A DNA stretch of 64,000 bases, taken from the NCBI GenBank assembly GCA_963514095.1, contig OY741287.1, positions 13,164,944-13,228,943 of the forward strand, written 5' to 3'. Shown here in pieces: positions 46,058 through 57,900 of the stretch. The stretch is from Eutrigla gurnardus. Taxonomy: Eukaryota > Chordata > Actinopteri > Perciformes > Triglidae. The notes under the pieces are model-generated. The model ran no database searches. It saw only the letters and a list, made by a program, of their open reading frames with translations, and had not been told where the DNA came from. The translations under genes were made by a program, and so were the position numbers. Every line of letters begins with the position of its first letter. The stretch's first letter is position 1.

Positions 46058-48237
46058 CAGGGGTGTCCAAACTACGGCCCGCGGGCCAACTGCGGCCCGC
46101 GGTCCAGTTTTTATTGGCCCGCAGCAAATTCTGAAAATATAATTGAATATGGCCCGCACAAGAAGCTTGAGCTCAACTCTGTTGCACTTCTCAGTTTCAA
46201 CACTAGATGGAGCCAGCCACGGAAACGGTGCTTCTCCACTAAGCAAAATTAAGCAAAGAAAAACTTTTACCGCGAGTCACCAGAAATGGCAGCACCGAAG
46301 AAACGCAAAATAGCAAGTGAGTGTAGAAGATTTCAAACACGGTGGGAAAATGAATATTTCTTCAAAGAAATCAACGGAAAGTGTGTCTGTTTGATTTGCA
46401 ATGAAGATATTTCTGTGATGAAAGAGTATAATGTCCGTCGGCACTATGAGACCAAGCATCAGAGCTACACATCGTACACCGGTGCCGAACGAACACAGAA
46501 AGTCAAGCAAATGGCAGCTAGCCTGCAAGCTCAACAACAGTTTTTTTTTCGTGCTAACAAAATACAGGAAAACGCCACAACAGCAAGCTATGAAGTCGCT
46601 AAACTTATTGCCCAGCACGGCAAACCGTTCTCAGACGGTGATTTCATAAAGCAGTGCCTCATCAAAGTCACAGAAATAATGTGCCCGGAAAAAGTGCAGG
46701 ATTTCAACAACGTGAGCTTATCCAGAAATACAGTGGTGCGGAGAATCGAGGACTTGTCAGCTAACTTGAAACTTCAGCTGAGAGACAAAGCTTGTGCTTT
46801 TGATTTCTACTCAATAGCATGCGATGAGAGCACAGATGCCACAGACACCGCGCAGCTGTTAATTTTTTTGCGGGGAGTAGATGATAATTTTTGCTGTACG
46901 GAGGAGCTGCTTGATATGATGAGCCTAAAAGGCACAACGACGGGTAGAGATATTTTTGAAGCTGTGTCAGAGGCAGTTGAAAAGATGGGACTTCAATGGG
47001 ACAAGCTCTGTGGAGTAACAACGGATGGAGCTCCGGCCATGACGGGCGAGCGCAAAGGAATGGCATCGATGGTGTGCGCAAAGGTAAAAGAGAGCGGAGG
47101 TGAGGCTGTTAGGATGCACTGTATAATCCACCAAGAAGCACTGTGTGCCAAGACTGTCCAGCTGGGCGATGTGATGAACACTGTTGTAAAAACTGTCAAC
47201 ATAATTCGAGCTAGAGGACTGTACCACAGAGAATTTCAAGCTTTCCTATCTGATGTGGATGCTGAATACGGGGATGTGCTCTACCACTCTGATGTGCGCT
47301 GGCTCAGCCGCGGCTCTGTGCTGCAGCGGTTTTATTCGCTGAGATCAGAAATCGACCAGTTTTTGAAAGACAAGGGCCGACCTCTTCATGAACTGAGTGA
47401 CCCTCTGTGGCTGGCAGACCTGGCATTTTTAGTTGATCTTACTCATCATCTGAATACACTGAACAAGAACCTACAAGGCAAAGAACAGCTGGTGCCACAC
47501 CTGTATGCGCACATGAAAGCCTTCTGTGTAAAGCTCCGCCTGTTTGAGACACAACTACGAAGCTTTAATGCTGCACACTTCCCTGCGCTGTCTGAAATCA
47601 AGTCTGCTTTTCCAAAGGCCGACCTTTCTGCTAAAAAGGAGAAATATGTGTCTGTGATTGCATCTCTCGTGACAGAATTCAACCAGCGTTTCCAAGATTT
47701 TTCTGTCATTGAAAAACAAATCAAGCTGTTCTCGACCCCCTTCCTGGTGGATGCAGAAGAAGTGGAAGAGAGTCTGCAGTTAGAACTGATTGAAATGCAA
47801 TGTGATGATTCTCTGAAGAGTCAACATCAGCTTCTCTCCCTCCCTGACTTCTATCAGAGTTTGGATAATGCCAAGTTTCCTCTGATGAGACGCCACGCAA
47901 AAAGAATGATGAGCCTGTTCGGCTCAACATACATATGTGAACAAACATTTTCTCTGTTAAATCAGAACAAAAGCAGACTGAGAACCAGAATGACTGATAG
48001 CCATCTCTGTGAAGTCCTTCGTGTCTCAACCACCAAACTTTCTCCTGACATGTCAGCCATCCTTCAATCCAAAGGACAGCATCACTGCTCCCACTGAGTG
48101 CAATGTTCTTCACATTATAGGTGAGTTAGAAATACACACAGTATTCATGTGTAAATATGTCACCTCTAGTGTGTGGCCCGGCCCTTTGTTTATTTTTCTG
48201 TATTTGGCCCTCACTAAAAAAACTTTGGACACCCCTG
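46058..48237 (+). mobile_element. Complete hAT-Charlie-type transposon
   Basis: Terminal inverted repeats CAGGGGTGTCCAAACT at 46,058 and the mirrored end at 48,237. Target duplication cattaaaa / cattaaac (7 of 8; 46,050-46,057 and 48,238-48,245). The subterminal tracts are rich in GGCCCGC, typical for Charlie-like hATs. Total 2,180 bp with a single intact transposase ORF and both ends present, so it may be recently active. Confidence 0.92.
46286..48097 (+). CDS. hAT transposase, 603 aa, intact
   Basis: Cuts and pastes the element in the nucleus. It has a nuclear-signal-like start (MAAPKKRKIA), then a BED-type finger (CLICNEDISVMKEYNVRRHY, ETKH) at residues ~35-65. The catalytic core has Asp in YSIACDESTD (~175), Asp in GVTTDGAPAMTG (~245), the invariant Trp in SDVRWLSRGSVLQRFYSLR (~340), and Glu in the C-terminal dimerisation region FGSTYICEQTFSLLNQNKSR (~560). 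The length equals that of full hAT-Charlie proteins, related to those that gave rise to GTF2IRD2-type and ZBED genes. No stop or frameshift. The start chosen is the first Met after the left terminus and precedes the finger. Confidence 0.93.
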   Translation: MAAPKKRKIASECRRFQTRWENEYFFKEINGKCVCLICNEDISVMKEYNVRRHYETKHQSYTSYTGAERTQKVKQMAASLQAQQQFFFRANKIQENATTASYEVAKLIAQHGKPFSDGDFIKQCLIKVTEIMCPEKVQDFNNVSLSRNTVVRRIEDLSANLKLQLRDKACAFDFYSIACDESTDATDTAQLLIFLRGVDDNFCCTEELLDMMSLKGTTTGRDIFEAVSEAVEKMGLQWDKLCGVTTDGAPAMTGERKGMASMVCAKVKESGGEAVRMHCIIHQEALCAKTVQLGDVMNTVVKTVNIIRARGLYHREFQAFLSDVDAEYGDVLYHSDVRWLSRGSVLQRFYSLRSEIDQFLKDKGRPLHELSDPLWLADLAFLVDLTHHLNTLNKNLQGKEQLVPHLYAHMKAFCVKLRLFETQLRSFNAAHFPALSEIKSAFPKADLSAKKEKYVSVIASLVTEFNQRFQDFSVIEKQIKLFSTPFLVDAEEVEESLQLELIEMQCDDSLKSQHQLLSLPDFYQSLDNAKFPLMRRHAKRMMSLFGSTYICEQTFSLLNQNKSRLRTRMTDSHLCEVLRVSTTKLSPDMSAILQSKGQHHCSH

Positions 48238-48489
48238 CATTAAACCGAACGTTAGAATGGGTTTTGCGTGTCCTCCGTTATGTTTTACACGACAAACGGA
48301 ACGTCGGATTAAACAACACGAACGTCAGTTTGAAGGTAAAACAGTTGAGTCATAATTTCACGTCAAGCGTCTGGAAACAGTGAACTTGTTGTTACTCTGA
48401 GGTTGAGACAACCAGCCCGTCCTCCCTACCACCGCTGTGTGTCTTCACAGCAGCAGAGAGGCTGACAGGAGAGGAGCAGTGACGTCACA

Positions 48490-48930
48490 GGGCTGCTTAA
48501 TGCAAGTTTCAGTTGGAAACTTTCCATGGGAATTATCAGGAATTCATGGGAATGAACCTGGAATTTACAAAACTGAAGGTTGGTCCTGAACAGGGATTTT
48601 TAATATAGTTGGGAAAATATACTTAAGCATAATTTTGACTAAAACGGACAGATTTCATGCAAGTACACTTGAGAGTATGAATACTGTTATCTTATTCTAC
48701 CGAGAAATGCCACGTGCACCATCCGATTTCACACAAGCTAATGTTCAAGGAAAGTCTTTGTGTGTAAATATTGTGAAAAGACATACGTGAAGAATGCCAC
48801 AAAACTGCAGCTGCATATTGTAAAGTGCAAATATAATATATGAATATTTCTAAAATTCCCCAGCGTAACTTCCCATGGAAAGTCTTCAGAAAATGTACTG
48901 GAAATGTTCTGCCGCTTTGCAACCCAATCT
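48490..48930. mobile_element. Degenerate hAT with BED-finger relic
   Basis: Near 48,676-48,840 the plus strand reads MPRAPSDFTQANVQGKS and, after a one-base shift, VFVCKYCEKTYVKNATKLQL with HIVKC, a hAT BED finger (CxxC...H....C). The surrounding aactttccatgggaa and ttcccatggaaagtcttc are inverted to each other. A short ORF follows the finger to a stop at 48,840. Inactive. Confidence 0.6.
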
Positions 48931-49606
48931 GATACAGATACACTGCAATAATTGTCAGTCAAGTTAACTTCTACATGTTAGTCGAAAGTCATTTGGAATA
49001 TAAATCTTAACTTGAAATGGGAAGTCATATAAACATATTCAAGTTGTTTTAACTTGAGATGGTGAGTTACAATAATGCAGACGTGTGTTTGTGTGACTCG
49101 GTAAGGGAAGTTTTCTGGCATTTATAATGTAAAATAATTATTTGTTTTAACTGATAGTATGAAGTTGTAATAACTAGTGGTTAAAAGTAGGGCTGCAGCT
49201 ATCAGATCTTTTTGTAATCGAGTAATCTACCGATTATTCCATCGGTTTATCGAGTAATCGGATAAAAATTAACATTGTATACAGCTCCCATATACACATA
49301 TATGACTATAAAAAGCAATAAAGATAAGAAAAAAAGGAGAGAAAAAAGCTAAAGATGAATGTTTTTTGTTTATTTAAATCTCAACACAAACAAAGACATC
49401 AAAATCACCTAAACTGTTTAAAAATGAACTTAAATTGCAAAATGCCAGCTTGGAATGTCTGACAGTGAGGTCAAAGTCTTTTTACATGCCATTAATAACA
49501 ACCTCAACTAATATGTATCACACTTTGCACAGTGAAGCCCTTCTAGATCACCCAGGTACAAGATTTAAACACTAAAATAGACTTTCATCTTAAAAACTGC
49601 TTCCAG
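48931..49606. other. AT-rich intergenic DNA with hAT-MITE terminus
   Basis: tagggctgcagctatcagat at 49,190 and the following aatcgagtaatctaccgatt belong to the abundant fish hAT-MITE type beginning TAGGGCTGCAAC. The far end was not located. No gene seen. Confidence 0.45.
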
Positions 49607-51469
49607 GACACCATGGACACCAAAATGGAGCCACAGAAGGGCGATTCCAGGAAATGTGAAGATGCTTCAACAGGACCTCCAGCAAGCAGAGTGATTAGAG
49701 AAGTGAGTATTTTGTGCTGAGTTCAGAATAATGGAGTCCCGTTCTCTCCAGGAGGGAGAGCTTGTGAAGCTCGGCTTTCCATCTTGCTTTAATATTCAGA
49801 GAATGGTCTCTTTTCAATATCATTTAGATATTCTGGTTTTGGTAAGTAGCTTCTTTTACAGGCTTTTTGAAAAATGTCTAGGATCTCCTCTCCCATTGTA
49901 GTATCATTTTTTAAAATATTTTGCAGACAAAGTCCCTGATTTGTAAATACCTAAAGTGATCTTGATTCTGCAGATTAAAGTTGTCGTTAAAGGTTAAAAA
50001 CCCCGTCAATCAAAAAGTCGGGCCGGAGGTAAACTTGGACGGCGTGCCTGTGTGTCGATGCTTACTTCCTGATTGCACACACTCTGCCGTCTCGAGCACT
50101 AGCGCGTGCACGTGTGTGTTGTTATCAGCTGTATCAGCAGCTCCACCCCCTTCCCCCTCAAACCGCCTCTCCTTCCACTCAGCTGTTATTGCAACATACA
50201 CTTAATACGTTCAGGCTTTAACAGGCTGACGTTTCCTTATCAGTAAACTGTTACCATGGTAACTGACTCTGTGAAGCTAACCTGCTCGCTGGCAGGTTTT
50301 CTTCAACAGACTGAGTTTCTCCCAATCTGTCTCCTCCATTTTGCTGATCCTGAACCAGCTGTGGAAACTTGCAGAGTCCTTTCCTCGTCAACCATCGATA
50401 TGGAAGCACAAGTGATTCTAGCAGCCTCGCGTCTGGAGAGGATGTTGATTACTTAGTAGAACTCTTCAGTTTTACCTCACCATCCATCACACATCTGAAC
50501 AATATTCTCCGGCCTTCCATTTCTTTATTTCATATCGTAATCTCAGACCAGATTCTTTGCAGATCTCATTCCAAGTTTCCATCCAGTGAAGTAGCCTACT
50601 GTCATTATTTAAACAGTGTGACCATATTTTTACATTCATTCATATCAGAGGTCTTCAACGTTTTCCAGGCCAAGGGCCCCTTGGCTGATAGTGACACGGT
50701 GGAGGGCCCCCTGTTACATATCATATTAATCATGTTCCTTATTAAGCTGGGCCAATAATAATGTGTAGTGCAGCCTATAGTGCCATGTATACAGGTACTT
50801 TGTAATGATGTATGTATGCAATGCTTAGCCATTAAAATAATAATTGTTGACAGAAATATATATTTACAGAACATATTGTAAATCTATATTGGCATTTCTA
50901 CATCACAATTTCACATTTACACAACAATTAACATTTATATTTGCTTATTAGATGTTGTATTAATGTTCATGTGTATTTTTGAACATATTTTTAATTTTGT
51001 AAGAAAAAAAGGTTTGGGATCAAATAATGTTGGGGACCCCCTGCTGGAAATCCGTGGACCCCCTATGGGTCCAGGACCCCATGTTGAAGATCTCTGGCCT
51101 ATATTCATGAATGTTATTGAATTGTGTTCATGAAGCTGTTCATGTTGTTCAGCAAAGGTTCACCGTGCATCAGTTTATGACCAGCTGGTCCCATAACCAG
51201 ACTGTGAGCCCCCCTCACTCCCTCTCTTTGATTCTGGTTGTAATGTATTGATAAAGCGCTGGATCACTATTGTAAAGTTCACCCTGTATGTTCCTCCTCA
51301 GCCACCGTACCTGTCAAAGTTGTTTTCTAGAGTATTTGATCGCCAGATTAAAGCGGTGCAGGAGGCCGTGACAAAGGTGGAACCCCTCTGGAGGCCGAAT
51401 GCAGCTAAAATAACACAAACAGTTTCTCATCATCATTTTCCTGCTACGAGTTTGAGGGACGATGTTTGA
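49607..51469 (+). CDS. Small hypothetical two-exon gene
   Basis: The first candidate exon, 49607-49702, has Met at 49,613 (MDTKMEPQKGDSRKC) and donor GAA|gtgagt; the second, 51302-51469, follows a ttcctcctcag acceptor and reads PPYLSKLFSRVFDRQIKAVQ, then EAVTKVEPLW, ending at TGA 51,469. Phases are both 0, giving about 86 residues. A hAT MITE lies in the intron. No family recognised; it could be the end of a larger, unseen transcript. Confidence 0.3.
50646..51096. mobile_element. hAT-type MITE
   Basis: Ends CAGAGGTCTTCAACG at 50,646 and the inverted ATGTTGAAGATCTCTG ending at 51,096, with GGGCCCC-rich subterminal tracts (ccaagggccccttgg; ctatgggtccaggacccc). About 450 bp, no ORF. A convincing 8-bp duplication was not found. 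Confidence 0.7.
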
Positions 51470-51761
51470 ATTCAGAAGTTAGAAGGAATCCAACAGGAAT
51501 GGACAGCTCGGAGCTTCCTGCAGAGATCCACATCCACTGAATCTCTTTGGCTTTTGGACTGTTGGTCGGACAAAACAAGACATTTAAAGACTTCACCTCG
51601 GATTCTGACAGACTGGGCTGCACATTTTATACCGTTTACTGGTGTTTTATAGACTCAATGATTGATTACTAAAACATTCAATAGATCCATCAACAGTTAA
51701 TATAAGCTGTCATCCAGTCTCCTCTGAAAGACTTGTTGTTGAAACATCGAGCGGAAATAAT

Positions 51762-52029
51762 AAGACGACACTGACAGCATTAATCTCACAGGAACATCTA
51801 AGTGGTTTCCTGGTTGTCATAGTAACAGTCATATAATATGTCCTCAGTAGGTAGATTCTTGTCCGATTAAAAGTTTTTTAGTTTCCCAGAAATGCAGTTC
51901 TGAGAAATGTTTTTAAGTAAAGAGTAAAGCTCCACCTCTTCATGTACACAGATCTACATTGAGGACAGCACAGGTCTTTATCAGAGCAGAGACAGACAGG
52001 CGGGCAGACAGACGGTCTACCTGCACATC
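51762..52029 (+). promoter_or_regulatory. 5' flank and 5' UTR of SRCR gene 2
   Basis: Directly upstream of the signal-peptide exon and conserved in the decapitated copy at 38,501-38,709, which suggests that the duplicated unit included the promoter. AT-rich catataatatg at about 51,831 could serve as a TATA-like element; the transcription start is unknown. Confidence 0.45.
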
Positions 52030-52072
52030 ATGGACCCCCTGTTGGTGCTGGTTCTGTTGCTGTGGATCTCAG
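52030..52072 (+). CDS. Signal-peptide exon of SRCR gene 2
   Basis: ATG at 52,030 encodes MDPLLVLVLLLWISG and ends in phase 1 at TCAG|gtagga, the phase needed by the SRCR exons downstream. A leucine-rich hydrophobic core without charges is typical of a signal peptide, targeting the protein to the secretory pathway. The next exon found is 57,448, more than 5 kb away, across transposon insertions. Confidence 0.75.
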
Positions 52073-52132
52073 GTAGGACTCTGCTTTAAAGATGATGTGA
52101 TATTATTTGTGTTGGATCTCTAAATGAGAACA

Positions 52133-53345
52133 AACTGCTCACATACATCAACACCGCCAGGCTCCACTCCACGGGGTTTTCATCCAATCAGAGGTTTTCA
52201 TTCCATTTCAGTCATTTATTATTTCTTTTTTAGTATGTATTACATACATCAATCATGTTTTCCTTGCTTTTGATCACAGGGAAGTAGGGCTGTCGACAAA
52301 TATTCTAAATTCAAATATGTATTTGAATAGTTGTTAAAAACAGAATTTCGAATGTGAAAATTAATATTCAAATCATATGTAAAAAAACAACAACGGCGGT
52401 GCAACTGTCTGCTTTGTGGGTGAGCGTGCGCCTGAGGTCAGGGAATGTCTGTTCTATACTGTAAAACTTCAATTAATGTTAATAATATTTGTTTCAACCA
52501 CTGAATGAAGCCTGACATATTTAGGACAAGAATCACGACCTTAAATTGCTCTAAACTCTTGATCAGCATTTGTTTCTTGTTGTCGTTCATTTAAACCGAT
52601 ATGTGGAGGGAGGGAGGGGGAGAGAGAGTGAGGGAGGGAGGGAGGGAGGGGGAGAGAGAGAGAGAGGGAGGGAGGGAGGGGGAGAGAGAGAGAGAGGGAG
52701 GGAGGGAGGGAGGGGCAGAGAGAGAGTGAGGGAGGGAGAGAGAGAGAGCGTGATGGAGGGAGGGGCAGAGAGAGAGTGAGGGAGGGAGAGAGAGAGCGTG
52801 ATGGAGGGAAGGGGTGAGAGAGAGTGAGGGAGGGAGAGAGAGAGAGCGTGATGGAGGGAGGGGCAGAGAGAGAGCGAGGGAGGGAGAGAGAGAGAGCGTG
52901 ATGGAGGGAAGGGGTGAGAGAGAGTGCGAGAGAGAGAGAGAGAGGTCTGCTTGTCCATCAGTTAATTTCCTTATTTTTGTAGGTAATATGTTGTTAAATA
53001 TGTTTAAACTTAAATAAATTACCAATACAAGTAGTTATGTCTCGTTGTATTAATTTGTCCTGTTATTGACGTGCCTAATGCACAACCAGAAATATGAATA
53101 TGTTTGAATATATGTGTTTTTTTAAAGGGAATATTTGAACGTCATTTTAGAGTAATTTTGACAGCCCTACAGGGAAGTAAACTGCTCACATACATCAACA
53201 CCGCCAGGCTCCACTCCACGGGGTTTTCATCCAAATGAGAGGTTTTCATTCTATTCCAGTCATTTATTATTTCTTGTTTGTTTGTTTTTTCAGAGTATTT
53301 CATACATCAATCATGTTTTCCTTGCTTTTGATCACAGGGAAGTAA
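52133..53345. repeat. ~155-bp tandem duplication split by a hAT element
   Basis: The stretch from actgctcacatacatcaaca through gatcacagggaag at 52,134-52,284 recurs at 53,179-53,342 with small differences. The hAT at 52,285-53,169 inserted at the end of the first copy. Confidence 0.85.
52285..53169. mobile_element. Non-autonomous hAT element (885 bp) with purine-rich array
   Basis: Ends TAGGGCTGTCGACAAA and the inverted TTTTGACAGCCCTA, with an exact 8-bp target duplication cagggaag (52,277-52,284; 53,170-53,177). Inside, 52,604-52,945 is a gggagggagggag / gagagagag array with clustered G-runs. No transposase. Confidence 0.9.
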
Positions 53346-55866
53346 AAAGCAGTTCATCCAGAACAGGGAGGGCAGCTTTGATGAAAGGGAGGGACACACA
53401 AATGTTCACCTCACGACCCGAGGGCCAGATATATCACCATACACTTCCACCATTATAACCTTGTCACTTCATTGGCCTACTATAGCTCACTCATTTAATA
53501 AATACAACAACATATATACTAGCAATCAAAGTTTATTATACCAATTTTAAAAAAATACAGATGATTTGGCTCTCAAGAACACATTACCCAGACAAGGCTC
53601 CCTAGTGGGCCAACATTTTTAACATTAATATTTTCATAAGAAAAATGTTGTGAACTTCACACAGAAACAAACATTACTGAGTCATATATTATTTCAGTGC
53701 AAACATATCTCTTTGTATTTTCTTCTCTGCCCTTACATTCCATAACATTTTTAAATTATATTTCTCAAACATGTTATCCTCTGTAAAGTTCTCTGCTGCT
53801 CTTAAACTGCAGTTTTTAGATTTCAGCTTTGTACTTCAGGAGCATCTTTGTGCATCTCTTCACATGAGAGATGTACTTCCCTGTATTCGGACGGTTGGAT
53901 TTATGGCCCTCTATCTCCCTCTAGCGGCTGATAGAATGAATTACAGCTGGAGTTCAAATGACATGCTTTTTACCAACGACTGTGAAACCAATAATATATT
54001 CATTTTTATAAATGGACACAGATTGTGTACACATGTACATGGATAATTATATATAACTATAAAAATAAAACATTGGAGAGGAGGGGATAAGAATCAGGTT
54101 TTTCCCAACATTAGAACAAGTGAAATAGAGCAGGGGTGTGTGGGAAAATAATACATGAAAAGAGAAAACACCTTTGTAGGGAGATTGTCTATCAGCTTTT
54201 AAAATGACCGTTCAATTAGCTGAGGACACTTTCATATTTAATCCGTTACTTCCCTTAGATCCGTCTGTGTCTTTTAATGAAGGAAACCCATTTTGACCAT
54301 ATTTTTGTGAATTTATCCATTTGTATATGAAGTGAAAAGGTGATTTTCTTCCCATTCAGTATCTATCATTAATCATATCTGTCCATTCTTCTACTGTGGG
54401 AGGGTTGGGCTGTAGCCAGTGTCTACTTATGTTTTTCTAAGCTGCAGTTATCATTGTTCTAAATAAGTATTTGTGAAATGAATGTTTTGAAGTGGTTACA
54501 TGTATTATTTCTACAATCACTGTATGTATATTCAGTAAGCATCTCTCTGTGCAGCGGTTGGTGTTGTTAGTCCGCCATATATTCAGACTTGTGACAAACG
54601 ATGCAGCATGTGATCAGTGTTACTGTGTGTAAGTCCATCTGATTGATCATCCTCACTGTTTCCTGTTCACTCTGTGTCAGAGCTGCATTTAAATGCTGCT
54701 GCTTCACATTAAAACACCTCAACTAGATAAACTTTTATTGTGGAGGGGTCACAGGAAACACAATAGTTGTGTCTAAATTCAGCGGCCCCATCCTTCAGAG
54801 AACACAGCTGACGTAGAACGTGAAGGCCGAGACGGTCTGATCTACAGAGGACTTCCTGTTTGAGTCACCAGCTGTTCCCGCCCTCACACTTTGCCACTCC
54901 CGTTGCTTAGCAACCAGCTGCTGTTGACCCTAAAGCACAAAGAAGACGTAACTAACTGATCTGATTAAAATGGAGCCAGAGATCATAATTTGTATCCTTT
55001 TTATTTGATATTATGATGGTTCAGGCTGAGAGAGGAACATTGTCAGGTAAATTAAATAACATTAACATTGGTTAAGCTGTGAACTTTAAATTTAATCCCA
55101 TCGGTCACTATAGTGACCATGAAAACATTTTCAGTTAACAGGTCCTAAAAACATTACTGAATATTGTATCGATCCATTTCCAGAAAGTATTGAAGTAATA
55201 AAACCTCTCAATGACATATGTGCAGTGTTGCATGTTTAGTGTAAATGTCACATGACCAGAGCTGATTACTTCCTGGTTGCACCTGTAGAGGAGGATGGCT
55301 GCATGAAAGCTCCGACAAAACAAGCTTAGTAAAGTATGTTAATATGAAGATAAGACTAATATTTCTGGTTCACATAATCTTTAAGATGTTTAGTATTGAT
55401 ATATGTATTTACAATCACTCAACTCTGTTCACTGAAGTCACAGAATGAAGAAACATGTTGTGACCAGTGGGATAACACAATGTACAGTATCTAGATGTAC
55501 ATGTACTTGTTTGGAGTTCTTTATTAGGAATAAGCCCTTGGGATGTACCATCTCGTTTTCCAGGGGGTCCCGAACAACATGAATACAATGAAAACACAAT
55601 TTAGACAAAACATTGAACAGAAACACACGGACACAAACAGAAACATGTCATTAATTAAATAAGAAGAAAAAGATGGGAAGATACGACTCATAGAGAAGTA
55701 TAACAGACGATCAAAGAAACTAGATGATTAATAAGTGACATTAGTGATCAGACATGATTGTGTTAAGGACATGAACAAGTAATCCTATCATGAGAAGACA
55801 GGGCATTCTTCAACTTGTACACATACAGAGTTGTTGTTCTACCTAACTTTCTCTTCTGTCTTCTAG
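53346..55866. other. Intron of SRCR gene 2, no exon recognised
   Basis: AT-rich sequence with short ORFs lacking family motifs. Confidence 0.4.
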
Positions 55867-56017
55867 TTGAACTTACACACACTAACATGCTGCATATGTT
55901 GGACCGAGGGGCCCGCCCACACAAGGCATGCAATATTACAGCTAGCCCTCAACATGAGAAAGATGCTGTCCTCAGTGATGGTGATAGTGATGGGTCAGAT
56001 ATGGACTATGAGGGGGA

Positions 56018-56080
<63 letters not shown>
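55867..56080 (+). other. Acidic ORF ending in a CA array
   Basis: After a cttctgtcttctag acceptor-like site, the plus strand reads VELTHTNMLHMLDRG and then DGDSDGSDMDYEGE before running into (CA)n at 56,020-56,077. The acidic stretch resembles N-termini of some transposases (for example piggyBac-type), but nothing more follows. Confidence 0.2.
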
Positions 56081-56081
<1 letters not shown>

Positions 56082-56627
56082 TATATACATGTATATATCA
56101 AAGTTTAGTTTGATGCTTTCCTCTTCTTGAATGCAGAATACCTCTATCCTGAATAACCCCTATATTGTAAATGAATCATGTGACTGGTCTACAGATTAAA
56201 TATTACAATGTTACAATGAATGCACTAAAGTAATATTGAACTAAAGTACAAGATAAAATGTTAGAACAAAGTTAGAACATGAAGGTTTCAATACATTTTC
56301 CAAAAGTCACAATGTTACAATAAAGGAGATGTTTTGAGTTTGCTTTCTGTATTCATATCGGTGATGTATGAGGACTTTTGATATGTAAAATAGTCACACT
56401 AGCATGTGATGAAGTATTTTAGTGGCGATGATGGAGATGCTGCCAGAAACAGAGTTTTACATTTTAGAAGTATTTTATAAGACTGTGAAGGAGAAATATG
56501 CTAACATAGACATTATCCCACCGGTCACCTTTGTGACCATAAAACACACTTTTCACCTAATTTTCCTAATTTTCAAAAGTAATGATTGATTATTGAAAAG
56601 GGTTAGTAATGACATATGATTTGGATA

Positions 56628-57287
56628 TTTCCATGTCTGTCTCTCTCCTGTCTCCCTCCATCGTCTGCTGTCTGTCTCTCTCTTGTCTCCCTCCATCATC
56701 TGCTGTCTGTCTCTCTCCTGTCTCCCTCCACAATCTGTCTCTCTCCTGTCTCCCTCCATCATCTGCTGTCTGTCTCTCTCTTGTCTCCCTCCATCATCTG
56801 CTGTCTGTCTCTCCTGTCTCCCTCCACCATCTGTCTCTCTCCTGTCTCCCTCCATCATCTGCTGTCTGTCTCTCTTGTCTCCCTCCATCATCTGCTGTCT
56901 GTCTCTCTCCTGTCTCCCTCCATCATCTGCTGTCTGTCTCTCTCCTGTCTCCCTCCATCATCTGCTGTCTGTCTCTCTCCTGTCTGTCTCTCTCCTGTCT
57001 CCCTCCATCATCTGCTGTCTGTCTCTCTTGTCTCCCTCCATCATCTGCTGTCTGTCTCTCTCCTGTCTGTCTCTCTTGTCTCCCTCCATCATCTGCTGTC
57101 TGTCTCTCTCCTGTCTGTCTCTCTCCTGTCTCCCTCCATCATCTCCTGTCTGTCTCTCTCCTGTCTCCCTCCATCATCTGCTGTCTGTCTCTCTCCTGTC
57201 TCCCTCCATCGTCTGCTGTCTGTCTCTCTCCTGTCTCCCTCCATCATCTGCTGTCTGTCTCTCTCCTGTCCCCCTCCATCATCTGCT
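56628..57287. repeat. 35-bp minisatellite (pyrimidine-rich)
   Basis: About 18 copies of ctgtctccctccatcatctg plus ctgtctgtctctctc, some shortened. Three plus frames and one minus frame stay partly open as a result; no gene is implied. It lies 160 bp upstream of the 33-bp SRCR-gene exon. Confidence 0.95.
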
Positions 57288-57447
57288 TGTCCTCAGAAGG
57301 ATGGATGCAGGAGTGGACACAAACAGGATTTTCAAAGAGCAGTGGTCACATCGACCAGATATTCGCTCTCTTCAACATCATTTGAAAACATGTTTGTTGA
57401 TTTTATTTCATTGAATGAAAACAATATATATGTTTGTGTTTCTCCAG

Positions 57448-57480
57448 GACTCCAGGTTGAAGGAAATCACAACTCAACAG
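57448..57480 (+). CDS. 33-bp linker exon of SRCR gene 2
   Basis: Phase 1-1, acceptor tttctccag and donor ACAG|gtaaat. Encodes LQVEGNHNST with an N-glycosylation sequon. Sits 80 bp before an SRCR exon. Confidence 0.5.
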
Positions 57481-57559
57481 GTAAATAGAGAAATTAACAA
57501 GAGAGAAAGAAAGCAGAATCTTCACTTCTTTCACTGAAGACTCTCTTCTTTCTGTTCAG

Positions 57560-57847
57560 AGCCTGATGATGTCAGGTTGGTGGGAGGAGCCAGTCGCTGT
57601 GCTGGATTACTGGAGGTGAGACAGGGAGACTGGAGACCAGTGGATGGCTATGGCTTGACCCTGAAGGAAGCAGCTGTTGTCTGTAGAGAGCTGGACTGTG
57701 GCTCTGCTGTTTCTGTAGGATGGAGAGAGGAGTCCTCAAGAAGACCTGTGTGGGGGATCAGGTCTGACTGTGTTCATTCTGGATCCACTCTGAGGGAGTG
57801 TGCAACATCAGTCTCCTCTTCCTCCATCCTGAATCTCACCTGCTCAG
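57560..57847 (+). CDS. SRCR domain exon b, unit 3 (gene 2)
   Basis: Closest to the 7198-7485 exon: PDDVRLVGGASRCAGLLEVR start, CRELDCGSAVSVGW middle, SILNLTCSG end. Six cysteines, phase 1-1, acceptor tctgttcag, donor CAG|gtaagc. In unit 3 it precedes the duplicated intron with hAT copies; the matching SRCR-a exon would lie right of the window. Confidence 0.9.
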
Positions 57848-57900
57848 GTAAGCCCCTCAGTGACATCATCTATGACATCATCAGTAATGTTGCTGTGTGT

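Noticed and set aside
52587..53025. Ser/Leu/Pro-rich minus-strand ORFs and Gly/Arg/Glu-rich plus ORFs
   Set aside because: Translations of the purine-rich array inside a hAT MITE.
56609..57488. Cys/Ser/Leu-rich ORFs across the 35-bp minisatellite
   Set aside because: Several frames are open at once and the sequence is pure tandem repeat with no domain.
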